Assembly (NCBI RefSeq): GCF_001612635.1
Contig: NZ_BDAV01000009.1
Span: 310,001-374,000, forward strand
Length of the DNA: 64,000 bases
Reading direction: 5' to 3'
Origin: Nocardia africana NBRC 100379
GTDB taxonomy: Bacteria > Actinomycetota > Actinomycetes > Mycobacteriales > Mycobacteriaceae
The stretch's first letter is position 1. The number at the start of each line of letters is the position of its first letter. This document shows, piece after piece, positions 34,859 to 43,090 of the stretch. The translations under genes and the position numbers were made by a program. Below the pieces are notes generated by a model, which did not search any database, was not told the origin of the DNA, and saw only the letters and a program-made list of their open reading frames with translations.

Positions 34859-34923
34859 TTTTCCACAGTCGGCGTGTCATCCACAACGATCGGTGGACAA
34901 GCGTGAACAGCGGTTGTTCCACA
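34859..34923. promoter_or_regulatory. Cluster of DnaA-box-like sequences
   Basis: TTTTCCACA (34859-34867), TCATCCACA (34877-34885) and, on the minus strand, TTGTCCACC (34892-34900) each differ by one base from a DnaA box (TTATCCACA or the actinobacterial TTGTCCACA). TGTTCCACA (34915-34923) differs by two. Four such sites in 65 nt of otherwise GC-rich DNA are notable. There are no dnaA, dnaN or partition genes here, so this is not oriC; a DnaA-titrating or regulatory site is possible. Confidence 0.35.
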
Positions 34924-34951
34924 TCGCCGGAACACCCGTGGACGGAAGACC

Positions 34952-36196
34952 TCAGGCGCGTCCGAATGCGAGTGTGACGTTGTGTCCTCCGAAGCCGAAG
35001 GAATTGCTCAACGCCTGTGAGATTCGCTGTGGACGGGCGACACCGTGCACGATGTCGAGTTCCACACCGGGGTCCGGATTGTCGAAATTCAGTGTGGGAG
35101 GCACGGTCTGGTCGCGCAGTGTGCACAGGGTGAGGATGGCCTCGAGCGCGCCCACCGCGCCGATGGAATGGCCGAGCGCGGATTTCGGCGCGTACACCGA
35201 GGCGTGCTTGACCACGGCCGCAATGGCATTGGCCTCCGAGGCATCACCGATCGGTGTCGAGGTGGCGTGCGCGTCGATGTGGTCGATATCGGCGGCGGTC
35301 AGATCCGCGGCGGCGATGGCCTTGCGCATCGCCCGCGCCGCGCCCGCACCGTCGGGGTCCGTGCCGGTGATGTGGTAGCCGTCGGAAGTGATTCCCGCGC
35401 CGAGAATTCGGCCGTGCACGGTGGCGCCGCGGGCCCGGGCGAACTCCTCCGATTCCAGAACCAGCAGCGCACCCGCCTCGCCGAACACGAAACCGTCACG
35501 ATCGCGGTCGAAAGGCCGTGAGGCCAGGCCGGGTTCGTCGTTGCGGGTGCTCATCGCCCGCATCATGGCGAAGCTGGCGATCGGAATCGCCTCGATATAT
35601 CCCTCCACGCCACCGGCGATCACCACGTCGGCCTCCCCCGTGCGGATCAGCCGCCACGCGTGCGCGATCGCTTCGGCACCCGACGAACACGCCGAGGTCG
35701 GCGCGTAAACGCCCGCCTTCGCGCCGAATTCGAGGCCTACCCGGGCGGCCGGCCCGTTCGGCATCACCATCGGAACCGTCAGCGGCGGCACCTTGCGATA
35801 CCCGCCCTCGCGCATCGCGTCGACCGCTGTGAGAAAGGCGTCACCGCCGCCGAGTCCGGTGCCGACCGCCACCGCGAGGCGTTCGGCATCGACCTCCGGT
35901 GTCCCCGCCTGCGACCAGACCTGGCGGCCCAGCACCAGCGCCAGCTGCTGCACATAGGAGTGCCGGCGCTGTTCGATGCGGGTCAGATGAGCGCCCGGAT
36001 GTTCGGTCAGCCGCCCGCCGATCCGCACGGGCAGGTTGTAGCGGGTCACGAACTCGTCGGTGAGCGGTCCGATCCCGCTCTTGCCCGCCAGCAGCGCCGA
36101 CCAGGTGCTGTCGAGGTCGGGGCCGAGGCAGGTGGTGGCGGCCATCGCGGTCACGACGACATTCCGCGACGTTTGTGTAGCAGTCGGTACACTCAT
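34952..36196 (-). CDS. Beta-ketoacyl-ACP synthase, KasA/KasB-like
   Basis: This 414-residue condensing enzyme has the thiolase-fold catalytic triad: Cys in [10 protein letters not shown], His in [12 protein letters not shown] and His in [12 protein letters not shown]. The N-terminus ([26 protein letters not shown], split here by variable positions) is very like mycobacterial KasA/KasB, which extend long acyl-ACPs for mycolic acids. It would add malonyl units to an acyl carrier chain. ATG 36196 sits seven bases after its -10 hexamer, so the transcript is probably leaderless. A TetR gene is divergent from it. Confidence 0.87.
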   Translation of the reverse strand: MSVPTATQTSRNVVVTAMAATTCLGPDLDSTWSALLAGKSGIGPLTDEFVTRYNLPVRIGGRLTEHPGAHLTRIEQRRHSYVQQLALVLGRQVWSQAGTPEVDAERLAVAVGTGLGGGDAFLTAVDAMREGGYRKVPPLTVPMVMPNGPAARVGLEFGAKAGVYAPTSACSSGAEAIAHAWRLIRTGEADVVIAGGVEGYIEAIPIASFAMMRAMSTRNDEPGLASRPFDRDRDGFVFGEAGALLVLESEEFARARGATVHGRILGAGITSDGYHITGTDPDGAGAARAMRKAIAAADLTAADIDHIDAHATSTPIGDASEANAIAAVVKHASVYAPKSALGHSIGAVGALEAILTLCTLRDQTVPPTLNFDNPDPGVELDIVHGVARPQRISQALSNSFGFGGHNVTLAFGRA

Positions 36197-36203
36197 GCGG
36201 ATA

Positions 36204-36232
36204 TGGATACCCGTAGCGACCGCTACAGTCAA
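36204..36232 (-). promoter_or_regulatory. Ketoacyl synthase promoter with embedded TetR operator
   Basis: On the minus strand, TTGACT (36227-36232) and TATCCA (36204-36209) are separated by exactly 17 nt, and ATG 36196 follows seven bases after the -10. The spacer contains a 14-bp inverted repeat at 36213-36226 (GTAGCG and CGCTAC around a two-base centre). A protein bound there would block this promoter and also cover the start region of the divergent TetR gene. Confidence 0.7.
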
Positions 36233-36235
36233 CAT

Positions 36236-36820
36236 GTGCCTCGACCACTCGACCAGGCCCGGCGCGCGGAATTGCTCGCCGGGGTGATCGCCTATATCGG
36301 CGAATACGGGTTGACCGAACTGTCGCTGCGTCCGCTGGCGGAATACCTCGGAACCAGCTCGCGCATGTTGATCCACTATTTCGGGACCAAGGAGCAGATG
36401 CTGATCGCGGCGCTCGAGACCCAGCGCCCCGACATCGCGGGCATGTTCGCCGACGTGCCGGACCTGCCGGCCCTGCGGCGTCGTCTCATCGAATCGTTCA
36501 GCGTCAACATCACGACGGAATGGGTGTCCAGCACGCGGGTGCTGTTGCAGGTGATGGGGGTGGCCGCGGTGCCCGGCAGCCCGTTCCGGTCCTACGGCGA
36601 GGACGCCGTGCACGTCCTGGTCACCGCACTCACCGACGTGCTGAGCGGCTTCGACCCCACCGTCGCCGATCCGGAATCGACGGCCACTCTGCTCGTTTCG
36701 GGTGTGCGCGGGTTGTTGCAGGATCGGTTCGTCACCGGTGACACCGCCCGCGTGTCACGCGCGGCGCGGTTGCTGATCACCCAGTCGCTCACGCTGCCCG
36801 AACCCGGCGCCGGCCGATGA
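36236..36820 (+). CDS. TetR-family regulator divergent from the ketoacyl synthase gene
   Basis: From GTG 36236 this is a 194-residue TetR protein with the N-terminal helix-turn-helix [23 protein letters not shown] at about 30-55 and a helical ligand domain. An in-frame ATG at 36203 would leave only six bases between divergent start codons and put the operator inside the coding region, so I prefer GTG 36236, which lies seven bases after TACAGT. It probably represses itself and the KasA-like gene by binding 36213-36226. Confidence 0.83.
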   Translation: MPRPLDQARRAELLAGVIAYIGEYGLTELSLRPLAEYLGTSSRMLIHYFGTKEQMLIAALETQRPDIAGMFADVPDLPALRRRLIESFSVNITTEWVSSTRVLLQVMGVAAVPGSPFRSYGEDAVHVLVTALTDVLSGFDPTVADPESTATLLVSGVRGLLQDRFVTGDTARVSRAARLLITQSLTLPEPGAGR

Positions 36821-36841
36821 GCGGGCCCGCGGTATCGCTGA

Positions 36842-36855
36842 TGGAACAAGTTTCA
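36842..36855. promoter_or_regulatory. KstR-type palindrome in the SRPBCC gene promoter
   Basis: TGGAACAAGTTTCA fits TnnAACnnGTTnnA, the palindrome recognised by KstR, the cholesterol-catabolism repressor of mycobacteria and relatives. It lies just before TATTGT (36857-36862), whose seven-base distance to ATG 36870 suggests a leaderless promoter. Binding would block RNA polymerase. Confidence 0.55.
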
Positions 36856-36869
36856 GTATTGTTGCCGCC

Positions 36870-37310
36870 ATGGCTTTCGTGATCGATGACACCGTGGAGA
36901 TCGACGCACCCGCCGAGGTGGTGTGGAAGGTGCTGACCGACCTGGGCAGCTACGGTGAATGGAATCCGTTCGTCGCCGAATGCCGCAGCACGCTCGAACC
37001 CGGCGATCCGATCGAGATGCACGTGCGGTTGGGTTCGCCGAAGCCGCGCAAGCAGGTCGAATACATCCGGACCCACACGCCCGGAACCGAATTCAGCTAC
37101 AGCATGAAGCCGGTACCGCTGGGCATCCTGCACAGCCTGCGGTCGCATACCGTGACGCCACTCGACACCGGCCGCACCCGGTACCGGTCGCATTTCGAGC
37201 TCGGCGGCCTGCTGCGGCCGGTCGTGACGCTGGCGCTCGGCACGGCACTGCGGTCCGGCTTCGGCGGCATGACCGCCGCGGTCAAGGAGCGCGCGGAATC
37301 GCTGCGCTGA
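36870..37310 (+). CDS. SRPBCC-family (START-like) ligand-binding protein
   Basis: This 146-residue protein opens with VIDDTVEIDAPAEVVWKVLTD and GEWNPFV, a typical SRPBCC start, followed by alternating beta strands and a long C-terminal helix. The fold forms a deep hydrophobic pocket for lipids, sterols or polyketides. The adjacent KstR-type palindrome suggests a sterol or acyl ligand. It is probably cytoplasmic, having no signal peptide. Confidence 0.8.
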   Translation: MAFVIDDTVEIDAPAEVVWKVLTDLGSYGEWNPFVAECRSTLEPGDPIEMHVRLGSPKPRKQVEYIRTHTPGTEFSYSMKPVPLGILHSLRSHTVTPLDTGRTRYRSHFELGGLLRPVVTLALGTALRSGFGGMTAAVKERAESLR

Positions 37311-37344
37311 GCACCGCGGGCGGTCGAATCCTCGCGCCGGGCGC

Positions 37345-37569
37345 TCAGGCCTCGAACGGGATCACATTGCCCGCGGCGTCGCGGCGGCCACGACCGGCGT
37401 CGATCGCGCTGGCGAGTTCGGCGACGTCGGCCCAGGTGCGGGCGGGTTCGCCATCGAGATTGCCGATGTGATACCAGGTTTCGGTATCCCGATAGCGAAC
37501 CAGCCCCCTGCCCTGCTCGTCGACGGTGACATCGAGTTCGCCGGACACCGTCCCTTCCTCGTCGGTCAT
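37345..37569 (-). CDS. Small acidic hypothetical protein
   Basis: This 74-residue soluble protein contains a beta-rich N-terminal half (VSGELDVTVDEQGRGLVRYRD) and WYHIGNLDG before a C-terminal helix. I do not recognise the family. It ends convergently with the SRPBCC gene and lies 35 nt beyond the nuclease-like gene on the same strand. Its acidic composition is compatible with a partner or inhibitor of the basic nuclease-like protein, but there is no direct evidence. Confidence 0.6.
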   Translation of the reverse strand: MTDEEGTVSGELDVTVDEQGRGLVRYRDTETWYHIGNLDGEPARTWADVAELASAIDAGRGRRDAAGNVIPFEA

Positions 37570-37604
37570 GACGGCGGCCTTACCGGTGATTTCGATGATG
37601 TCGC

Positions 37605-38384
37605 CTATGTGAACTCTCCTCGGTGGAGGCAGTCGTCGACCGCGGTGCGCAATGCGGTCTGTTCCGCCGTGTCGATGGTCAAACCGTATTTTACCTTGAT
37701 GCGTATGTAGCGCTGAACGTACTCGCAGCGGAACACGCCGGGCGGCAGATAATTCGCCGCATCCTGGTCACCCTTGGACCGGTTGGCCGACGGGTCGGAG
37801 GCGACCAGATTGATCGCGTCGTTGGCGATATTGCGGCGGGTATCGGTGTCGAGGGATTGCGCGCCGGAACGCCAGGCCTCGGCCAGCGGCACGATATGTT
37901 CGGCGTCGACTCCGGCGGGGTCGGTGATCCATTTGTAGGGCTTGAGTTTTCCGGTCTTGGCGTCGAGTACGCCGTAACGGTCGCGCCAGCCGCCGTCCTT
38001 GCCGAGCGTCAGTTTGCAGGTCGCGGCGTCGAGTGTCACCGAGCCGGTGGCGTCGCGCAGCATCATCACGTCGCGGGTGGTGCATTTCGCGTACTGGGCA
38101 AATTTGTCGCCGAAACCGTGTTCGGGAGTGTTCTGATCCCAGTGCGGGAATTGTTCGCGGCTGTACCCGGTCATCGGCGCTTCCGGAGCGACCACGAGTT
38201 TGCCCAGCAGGGCATTGACTTCTTTACCGGAAAAGGTCGCGGCGGCAGCGGAATCGGGTTTCGGATCGTTCTTCTTGCCGGCTTCGTCGATGAAGCTGTA
38301 CACCACCGCCAGCACGATGGCGAGAACGACGGGCGCCACGATCGCGACCAGCCGGCGCATACCGGGAGAGGATGTCTTCACCAC
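37605..38384 (-). CDS. Exported HNH (DUF1524-type) nuclease-family protein
   Basis: Starting at GTG 38384 (GTG 38381 and 38414 are alternatives), the ~259-residue protein has an N-terminal membrane/signal helix (RRLVAIVAPVVLAIVLAVVY). The extracytoplasmic domain ends with the HNH-like DUF1524 motif: AEHIVPLAEAW, then AINLVASDPSANRSKGD. Such proteins may act as secreted DNases for nutrient recovery or competition. Cys pairs in the mature part could form disulfides. A short acidic gene follows. Confidence 0.8.
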   Translation of the reverse strand: MVKTSSPGMRRLVAIVAPVVLAIVLAVVYSFIDEAGKKNDPKPDSAAAATFSGKEVNALLGKLVVAPEAPMTGYSREQFPHWDQNTPEHGFGDKFAQYAKCTTRDVMMLRDATGSVTLDAATCKLTLGKDGGWRDRYGVLDAKTGKLKPYKWITDPAGVDAEHIVPLAEAWRSGAQSLDTDTRRNIANDAINLVASDPSANRSKGDQDAANYLPPGVFRCEYVQRYIRIKVKYGLTIDTAEQTALRTAVDDCLHRGEFT

Positions 38385-38627
38385 CGCGCCCCGATCGTGT
38401 CGCCGGGCACGCACCGGGGTCCGCGGACTGCCCGGGACCGGAATGCCGTGCCGTCGAGCGCAATCCGAGCAAACTTCCGGACGGTGGGGTACTGATCAAC
38501 TTGCCGGCCGCATTCGGGCCGTTCACCATATGTACTTCTCATCGCGGATACAGAGTGTCAACCGGCACCGGCAAACCGCAAGTGCACCAGTTGCTTCCGT
38601 AGCCGCTTCGATACCTGGAAAGAACTG

Positions 38628-38655
38628 TCCGGCAGGGCGTGGCGGCCCTGCCGGA
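38628..38655 (-). terminator. Hairpin terminator after the nitronate monooxygenase-like gene
   Basis: A perfect 11-bp stem (38628-38638 with 38645-38655) around a 6-nt loop lies ten bases beyond the stop of the gene at 38665-39783. No T-run. Confidence 0.72.
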
Positions 38656-38664
38656 CCGGCATTG

Positions 38665-39783
38665 TCAGCTGTTGAGCTTGTTCAGCCGCTCGCAGGCCTC
38701 GAGGTACTCCTCCATCAGGCGCTGCATGACGTCGGAGGTCCGCTCGACCTTGTTCATCATGCCGACGACCTGGCCGACGGGGTTGAAGTTGACGTCCTTG
38801 GCCGCTTCGGGATAGCGGTGGCCGCGCTTGACGCCGTCGAGGGCGACCATCATCTGCAGCGGCATGCCCAGCGGATCCGGGGTGTCCGGCCGCTCCCACG
38901 CCTCGGTCCAGTCGTTGCGCAGCATGCGAGCCGGCTTACCCGTCCACGCCCGCGACCGCACGGTGTCGTGGCTGGTGGCATCGATGTAGGTCTGCATCTG
39001 CGCGGGCGGCACATTGGCCTCCTCGACGGTCAGCCAGATCGAGCCGGTCCACGCACCCGCGGCGCCCATCGCCATGGCGGCGGCGACCTGGCGGCCGTTG
39101 CCGATACCACCGGCGGCGAGCACCGGCAGATCGCCGACGGCGTCGATCACCTGCGGCCACAACACCAGCGAGGAGATCTCACCGCAGTGGCCGCCGCCCT
39201 CGGTGCCCTGGCAGACGACGAAATCCAGGCCGGCCCGCTTGTGGTTGAGCGCATGCTTGACCGAGCCGCACAGCGCGCCGATCAAACGGCCGGAATCCTG
39301 GACCTTCTTGATGATGTCGTCGGGCGGGGTGCCGAGCGCGTTGGCGACCAGCTTCGCCTTGGGGTGCTTCAGGATGACGTCGACCTGCGGACCGGCCGTG
39401 GTGGCGGTCCAGCCCAGCAGCTGCTCGTGATGTTCGCCCTCGGGCAGTTTCGGGACGCCGTGGTCGGCGAGGATCTTCTCGGCGAAATCGCGGTGGCCCT
39501 GCGGAACCAGTTTGGCCAGTTCGGCTTCCAACTGCGCGGGACTCAGTCCGTCGATGCCCTTGCCCTCGTACTTGGACGGGATGACGAGGTCGACGCCGTA
39601 CACGCCGTGCACATGTTCATCGAGCCAGGCCAGTTCGACCTCCAGCTCCTCGGCGGTGAAACCGACCGCACCCAGGACGCCGAGCCCGCCGGCGTTGCTC
39701 ACCGCGGCGGCCACGTCGCGGCAATGGGTGAAAGCGAAGATGGGGACATCGATGCCCAGTCGTTCGCAGATCTCGGTATGCAT
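38665..39783 (-). CDS. Nitronate monooxygenase (2-nitropropane dioxygenase) family flavoprotein
   Basis: This 372-residue FMN TIM-barrel protein has CERLGIDVPIFAFTH at the start, GTEGGGHCGEISSLVL in the middle (flavin phosphate side) and LAAGGIGNGRQVAAA. Family members oxidise nitronates, but steroid-degrading actinobacteria use relatives in ring-C/D catabolism and related dehydrogenations. A KstR-type palindrome overlaps its promoter, favouring a steroid-linked role over nitroalkane detoxification. GAGGAG precedes the ATG, and a terminator hairpin follows the gene. Confidence 0.85.
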   Translation of the reverse strand: MHTEICERLGIDVPIFAFTHCRDVAAAVSNAGGLGVLGAVGFTAEELEVELAWLDEHVHGVYGVDLVIPSKYEGKGIDGLSPAQLEAELAKLVPQGHRDFAEKILADHGVPKLPEGEHHEQLLGWTATTAGPQVDVILKHPKAKLVANALGTPPDDIIKKVQDSGRLIGALCGSVKHALNHKRAGLDFVVCQGTEGGGHCGEISSLVLWPQVIDAVGDLPVLAAGGIGNGRQVAAAMAMGAAGAWTGSIWLTVEEANVPPAQMQTYIDATSHDTVRSRAWTGKPARMLRNDWTEAWERPDTPDPLGMPLQMMVALDGVKRGHRYPEAAKDVNFNPVGQVVGMMNKVERTSDVMQRLMEEYLEACERLNKLNS

Positions 39784-39832
39784 GGCGGGGTGACTCCTCT
39801 GGTCTTCCGGCGCTGGAACTTCGCCACAACAC

Positions 39833-39846
39833 TAGAACACGTTTCA
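39833..39846. promoter_or_regulatory. KstR-type palindrome in the nitronate monooxygenase gene promoter
   Basis: TAGAACACGTTTCA matches TnnAACnnGTTnnA at all fixed positions. On the minus strand it overlaps the hexamer TAGTGT (39829-39834), a plausible -10, so binding would repress the gene. Confidence 0.6.
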
Positions 39847-39965
39847 TATTCAGACTAGTGACTCATCGGTCAGGAATCGAGAGTTGAGCCGAAATTGCCG
39901 GTGGATGGCGGTCGCACGCCATTGTCGAGGAGGGTGTCCTCGCCCCGTTGTCCCCATTCAGCGTG

Positions 39966-39979
39966 GGCAACATGTTCTA
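39966..39979. promoter_or_regulatory. Near-match KstR-type site upstream of the second SRPBCC gene
   Basis: GGCAACATGTTCTA fits the same palindrome except that the first base is G, not T. It lies about 140 nt before the GTG at 40120 and may act on that gene or on both divergent genes. Confidence 0.4.
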
Positions 39980-40119
39980 GTTGGGGGTCGATCGACCGCT
40001 CCGCCGCGCCCGCGGCATCCGGACGGGCGGAGACTTTTGCCGACCGTCCGGTTCCACGTGCGTCGCCCGCGGACGTGGAATGCTCGTGCCATGGATGTGA
40101 TCGGGCCGGGGGTGTGCCG

Positions 40120-40569
40120 GTGACCTACGAATCGGAATTGGATCCGGCCGCGGTGGAAATCGGTGGATTCTTCCCGCACCCGCCGGCGCTGCTGTGGCGG
40201 GCGCTGACCGAACCGGATCTGGTCGAACGCTGGCTGATGCGGTCGATCGGGCTCGAACCGGTGGTGGGCACGCATTTCATCTTCGCCGTCCCGACCGAGC
40301 CGAGCGCGGAGATCGCGTGTGAGGTGCTGGCGGCCCGCACGGGTGAACAACTGACCTACACCTGGATCGACCTGCGGGCGAAATTTCCGGCCCGATGGGT
40401 GGTCGACTGGGTACTCGAGGCACAGGGGCGCGGAACGCGAGTGTTGTTGACCCAGACCGGTTTCGATATCGGCGATCGGCGGCAGAAGATGGCCCGCAAC
40501 GCGATGGAGCGGGGGTGGCGGGGCACCTTGAACCGCCTGCACGAGGTGCTCGACGAGATCGACTCCTGA
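40120..40569 (+). CDS. SRPBCC/AHSA1-domain protein
   Basis: From GTG 40120 this is a 149-residue protein with FFPHPPALLWRALTEPDLVERWLM, the standard AHSA1/SRPBCC start, then paired strands and a C-terminal amphipathic helix. It likely binds a hydrophobic ligand or acts as a small stress protein. Translation may be coupled to the 10-codon frame at 40091-40123. It converges with the aldehyde dehydrogenase gene. Confidence 0.8.
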   Translation: MTYESELDPAAVEIGGFFPHPPALLWRALTEPDLVERWLMRSIGLEPVVGTHFIFAVPTEPSAEIACEVLAARTGEQLTYTWIDLRAKFPARWVVDWVLEAQGRGTRVLLTQTGFDIGDRRQKMARNAMERGWRGTLNRLHEVLDEIDS

Positions 40570-40599
40570 CCCGCCCGGGGCGTGTGCTCGTTCGAACAA

Positions 40600-41940
40600 T
40601 CAGCGCCGCGGCGCGGGCTCCATGTGCACCACCTTGGTGGTGGTCATCTCATCGAGAAGTTCGGGACCGTAGCCGAATCCGGTGCCCGAGGTGCCGCGCG
40701 GTTGCGCCGCGCCGCCGGGAGCGCCACCGAAGACCGCGTTGATCTTCACCGTGCCCACCGGCAGTGTGCGCCACGCCTGCTGCATATGTTCCATCGAGTC
40801 GGTGAGCACCGTCGCCGCCAAGCCGTAATCGTCGCGGCAGGCCGCCTCGAGGCCCGTCGCGAAATCCGCGACCACCTGGACGGGTGCGATCGGCCCGAAG
40901 GTCTCCTCGCGGACCACGCGCATTCCGGGCCGGCAGTCGGTGAGCACCGTCGCCGGGTACGTCGTGCCGGGGCCCTCGGGAATCCGACCGCCCACCAGCG
41001 CTTTCGCGCCGGCAGCGAGCGCCTCCCGCACCTGGGCGTGCACCTGCGTGCGCAGCCGCTCGTCGACCAGCGGCTGCGGATCGAGATTCCATCGCCGCGC
41101 CTGTTCGCACAGTGCCGACACGAACTGCTCGGCGATATCGCGATGCACGTAGATCCGCTCCACGGAGACGCAGATCTGGCCGGCATTGGCGAAGGCACCC
41201 AGTGCGGCCTGCTCGGCGGCCCATACCGGGTCCACATCGGCGTCGACGATCAGCGGATCGTTTCCGCCGTTCTCCAACAGCACTTTCGCCCCCGTGCGCG
41301 CACCGGCCGCGGCGATGGTGCGCCCGGTGGCGGTGCCGCCGACGTGGGCCACCACATCCACGCCGGGCAGCCCGGCCAGTGCCGCGCCCACCCGGCCGTC
41401 ACCGCGCACGGTCTGCAATACGCCGTCGGGGCAGTGCGTCGCGAGCAGTCGCCCGAACCACTCACCGGTGCGCGGACAGCGTTCACTGGGCTTGTGCACC
41501 ACCGCGTTTCCGGTGGCGAGAGCGGCACCGACCAGCCCCGCCGCGATGGCGACCGGATCGTTCCACGGCGTCAGGGCGACCACCACGCCGCGCGGCTGCG
41601 CGATCATGAAATCCGTTGCGTCCCAACTGCCTTGCAGGGTGTGGCCGCGATGGACCGGCCCCAGTTCGGCGTACTGGTCGAGCGTACCGGCGCCGGCCAG
41701 CACCCCCTCCCGCCCCGAGGCCGCCGGGCGGCCGGTCTCCGCTTCGAGTGTGGCGGCGAGTTCGTCCGCATGCTCGCGCAATGCGGCCGCCCCGGAGCGC
41801 AGCGCCTCGGCTCTGCTCGCCGCGGGCGTGCGGGCCCAGCCCGACTGCGCGGCGTGCGCGGCGCCCACGATGGTCATCAGGTCCAGGTTTCCCGTCACCG
41901 ACTCGGCCTCGATGCGGGTCGCGTTGTCGATCTCGGTCAT
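40600..41940 (-). CDS. Aldehyde dehydrogenase family protein
   Basis: This ~446-residue enzyme has VALTPWNDPVAIA for the cofactor, HKPSE for NAD(P) ribose contact, the general-base Glu in LLENGGND, the catalytic Cys in NAGQICVSVERIYV and ETFGPIAP. It oxidises an aldehyde to an acid with NAD(P)+. ATG 41940 is chosen; a start at 41988 would add 16 residues. The motif LENGGN differs from the common LELGGK. The substrate is unknown. Confidence 0.87.
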   Translation of the reverse strand: MTEIDNATRIEAESVTGNLDLMTIVGAAHAAQSGWARTPAASRAEALRSGAAALREHADELAATLEAETGRPAASGREGVLAGAGTLDQYAELGPVHRGHTLQGSWDATDFMIAQPRGVVVALTPWNDPVAIAAGLVGAALATGNAVVHKPSERCPRTGEWFGRLLATHCPDGVLQTVRGDGRVGAALAGLPGVDVVAHVGGTATGRTIAAAGARTGAKVLLENGGNDPLIVDADVDPVWAAEQAALGAFANAGQICVSVERIYVHRDIAEQFVSALCEQARRWNLDPQPLVDERLRTQVHAQVREALAAGAKALVGGRIPEGPGTTYPATVLTDCRPGMRVVREETFGPIAPVQVVADFATGLEAACRDDYGLAATVLTDSMEHMQQAWRTLPVGTVKINAVFGGAPGGAAQPRGTSGTGFGYGPELLDEMTTTKVVHMEPAPRR

Positions 41941-42019
41941 GGGCGTGGAGTACCCCGGCGTTCTGCGGCAAACTTCTCCGGCGGACATTGCCGCCCGGCA
42001 GTGCGGCGCGAGGGGCGGT

Positions 42020-43042
42020 TCAGTTGCCGTTCGCGGCCGAGCGCAGCAGGCGCAGCACGGCCCGCTCCACGATCGCGCGGCCGTCGTCCTCGGTGGGAGC
42101 GCTCCGCGCCCGCCGCGATGCCGCCGCGATGGTCCGGCCCTGCTCCCACGCCTCGATCACGCGCGGATCGACATAGGAGTTACGGGCCACGGTCGGGGTG
42201 TTGCCCAATGCCTCTGCCACCTCGGTCATCACCTGCCGCACGGCGCTGCTGCGGCGCCGCTGCGAATTCGGGCATTCGGTGGCAGCCAAGCCGGCCGCGG
42301 CCAGCACCGTGGCCTGCCAGGTGCGAAAATCCTTCGCGCTGTGCTCGTCTCCGACCAGCGCCTTGAACCGGGCATTGATGTCACCGGAATGCAACTCGCT
42401 CAATTGCCGGCTTTCGCGATAGACCAGTAGCCGGCCGCTGGGACTGCGATTGCGCCGCAGCGACCGTACGGCCCGCGCGAGATCCGGTTCGACGATGCGC
42501 ACCTGCCGGCGGATTCCGCCTTTGGCCACATAGTCGAACCGCATCTGCTCCCCCGAGACCCGGACCTGTTCGCGCAAGAGCGTGGCCACCCCGCGAGTGC
42601 CGTTCTCCTCCGCGTATGCCTCACCGCCGATGCGGAAGACGCCACGGTCGAGCAGTCCGATCGCCACAGCCTCCACGCGGCGCCGATCCAAGCCGGAACG
42701 CTGCAGATCGGCGCCGACCTGCTCGCGCAGACTCGGTAGCTGTGCCGCCACCTCGAGCATACGGTCGAACTTCTCCTCGTCGCGTTCTCGCCGCCACTGT
42801 TGGTGATAGAGATACTGCCGCCGCCCCGCCGCATCCACCCCGACCGCTTGAATGTGTCCCTGGGCATGCGGGCAGATCCACACCTTCCGCCAGGCCGGCG
42901 GGATCACCAGGTCGTCGATGCGTTGTGTCACTTCGGGATCCGTGATCGAGACACCGTTCTCGTCGACATAGGAGAACCCTCTGCCGCGCCGCGCCCGGCG
43001 TATTCCCGCGCCGTACGGCGTGCTGCGCCGCAACCGCATCAC
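42020..43042 (-). CDS. Type IB DNA topoisomerase (poxvirus-like)
   Basis: This 340-residue protein has the bacterial topoisomerase IB layout: an N-terminal domain with FSYVDENGVSI and IPPAWRKVWICPHAQGHIQAVGVD, and a catalytic domain with KGGIRRQV, HSAKDFRTW (His/Arg) and the nucleophilic Tyr in ARNSYVDPRV. It nicks one DNA strand through a 3'-phosphotyrosine to relax supercoils. These enzymes are patchily distributed in bacteria and not essential. It lies 48 nt beyond the MerR-HEAT gene on the same strand and may be transcribed with it. Confidence 0.92.
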   Translation of the reverse strand: MMRLRRSTPYGAGIRRARRGRGFSYVDENGVSITDPEVTQRIDDLVIPPAWRKVWICPHAQGHIQAVGVDAAGRRQYLYHQQWRRERDEEKFDRMLEVAAQLPSLREQVGADLQRSGLDRRRVEAVAIGLLDRGVFRIGGEAYAEENGTRGVATLLREQVRVSGEQMRFDYVAKGGIRRQVRIVEPDLARAVRSLRRNRSPSGRLLVYRESRQLSELHSGDINARFKALVGDEHSAKDFRTWQATVLAAAGLAATECPNSQRRRSSAVRQVMTEVAEALGNTPTVARNSYVDPRVIEAWEQGRTIAAASRRARSAPTEDDGRAIVERAVLRLLRSAANGN

Positions 43043-43090
43043 GTCACTCCTCTCGTCCCGCGCATCGCGTGATACCCGCGCGGGACGCGA

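Larger units (their letters stand above)
34377..34951. other. 575-nt gene-free region between mtnAB and the ketoacyl synthase gene
   Basis: No convincing gene is present. It holds a palindrome at 34443-34457, probably within the mtnAB promoter region. A perfect 9-bp hairpin pairs 34796-34804 with 34809-34817 around a TTTT loop. A group of DnaA-box-like 9-mers lies at 34859-34923. I looked for SAM-sensing riboswitch signatures upstream of mtnAB and saw none. The central part (34460-34740) is GC-rich without evident structure beyond short hairpins. Confidence 0.5.
39784..40119. other. Divergent promoter region with two KstR-like sites
   Basis: This 336-nt region separates the nitronate monooxygenase-like gene (minus) from an SRPBCC gene (plus). 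It contains two palindromes of the KstR type, at 39833-39846 and 39966-39979, and a 10-codon frame (40091-40123) whose TGA overlaps the GTG start of the SRPBCC gene. No other gene is seen. Confidence 0.55.

Noticed and set aside
34859..34923. Chromosomal replication origin
   Set aside because: Only four imperfect boxes and no dnaA, dnaN, recF or rnpA genes nearby; an origin would have many more boxes.
34355..34951. SAM-responsive riboswitch upstream of mtnAB
   Set aside because: I searched for the conserved core patterns of SAM riboswitches and found none; only simple palindromes and hairpins are present.
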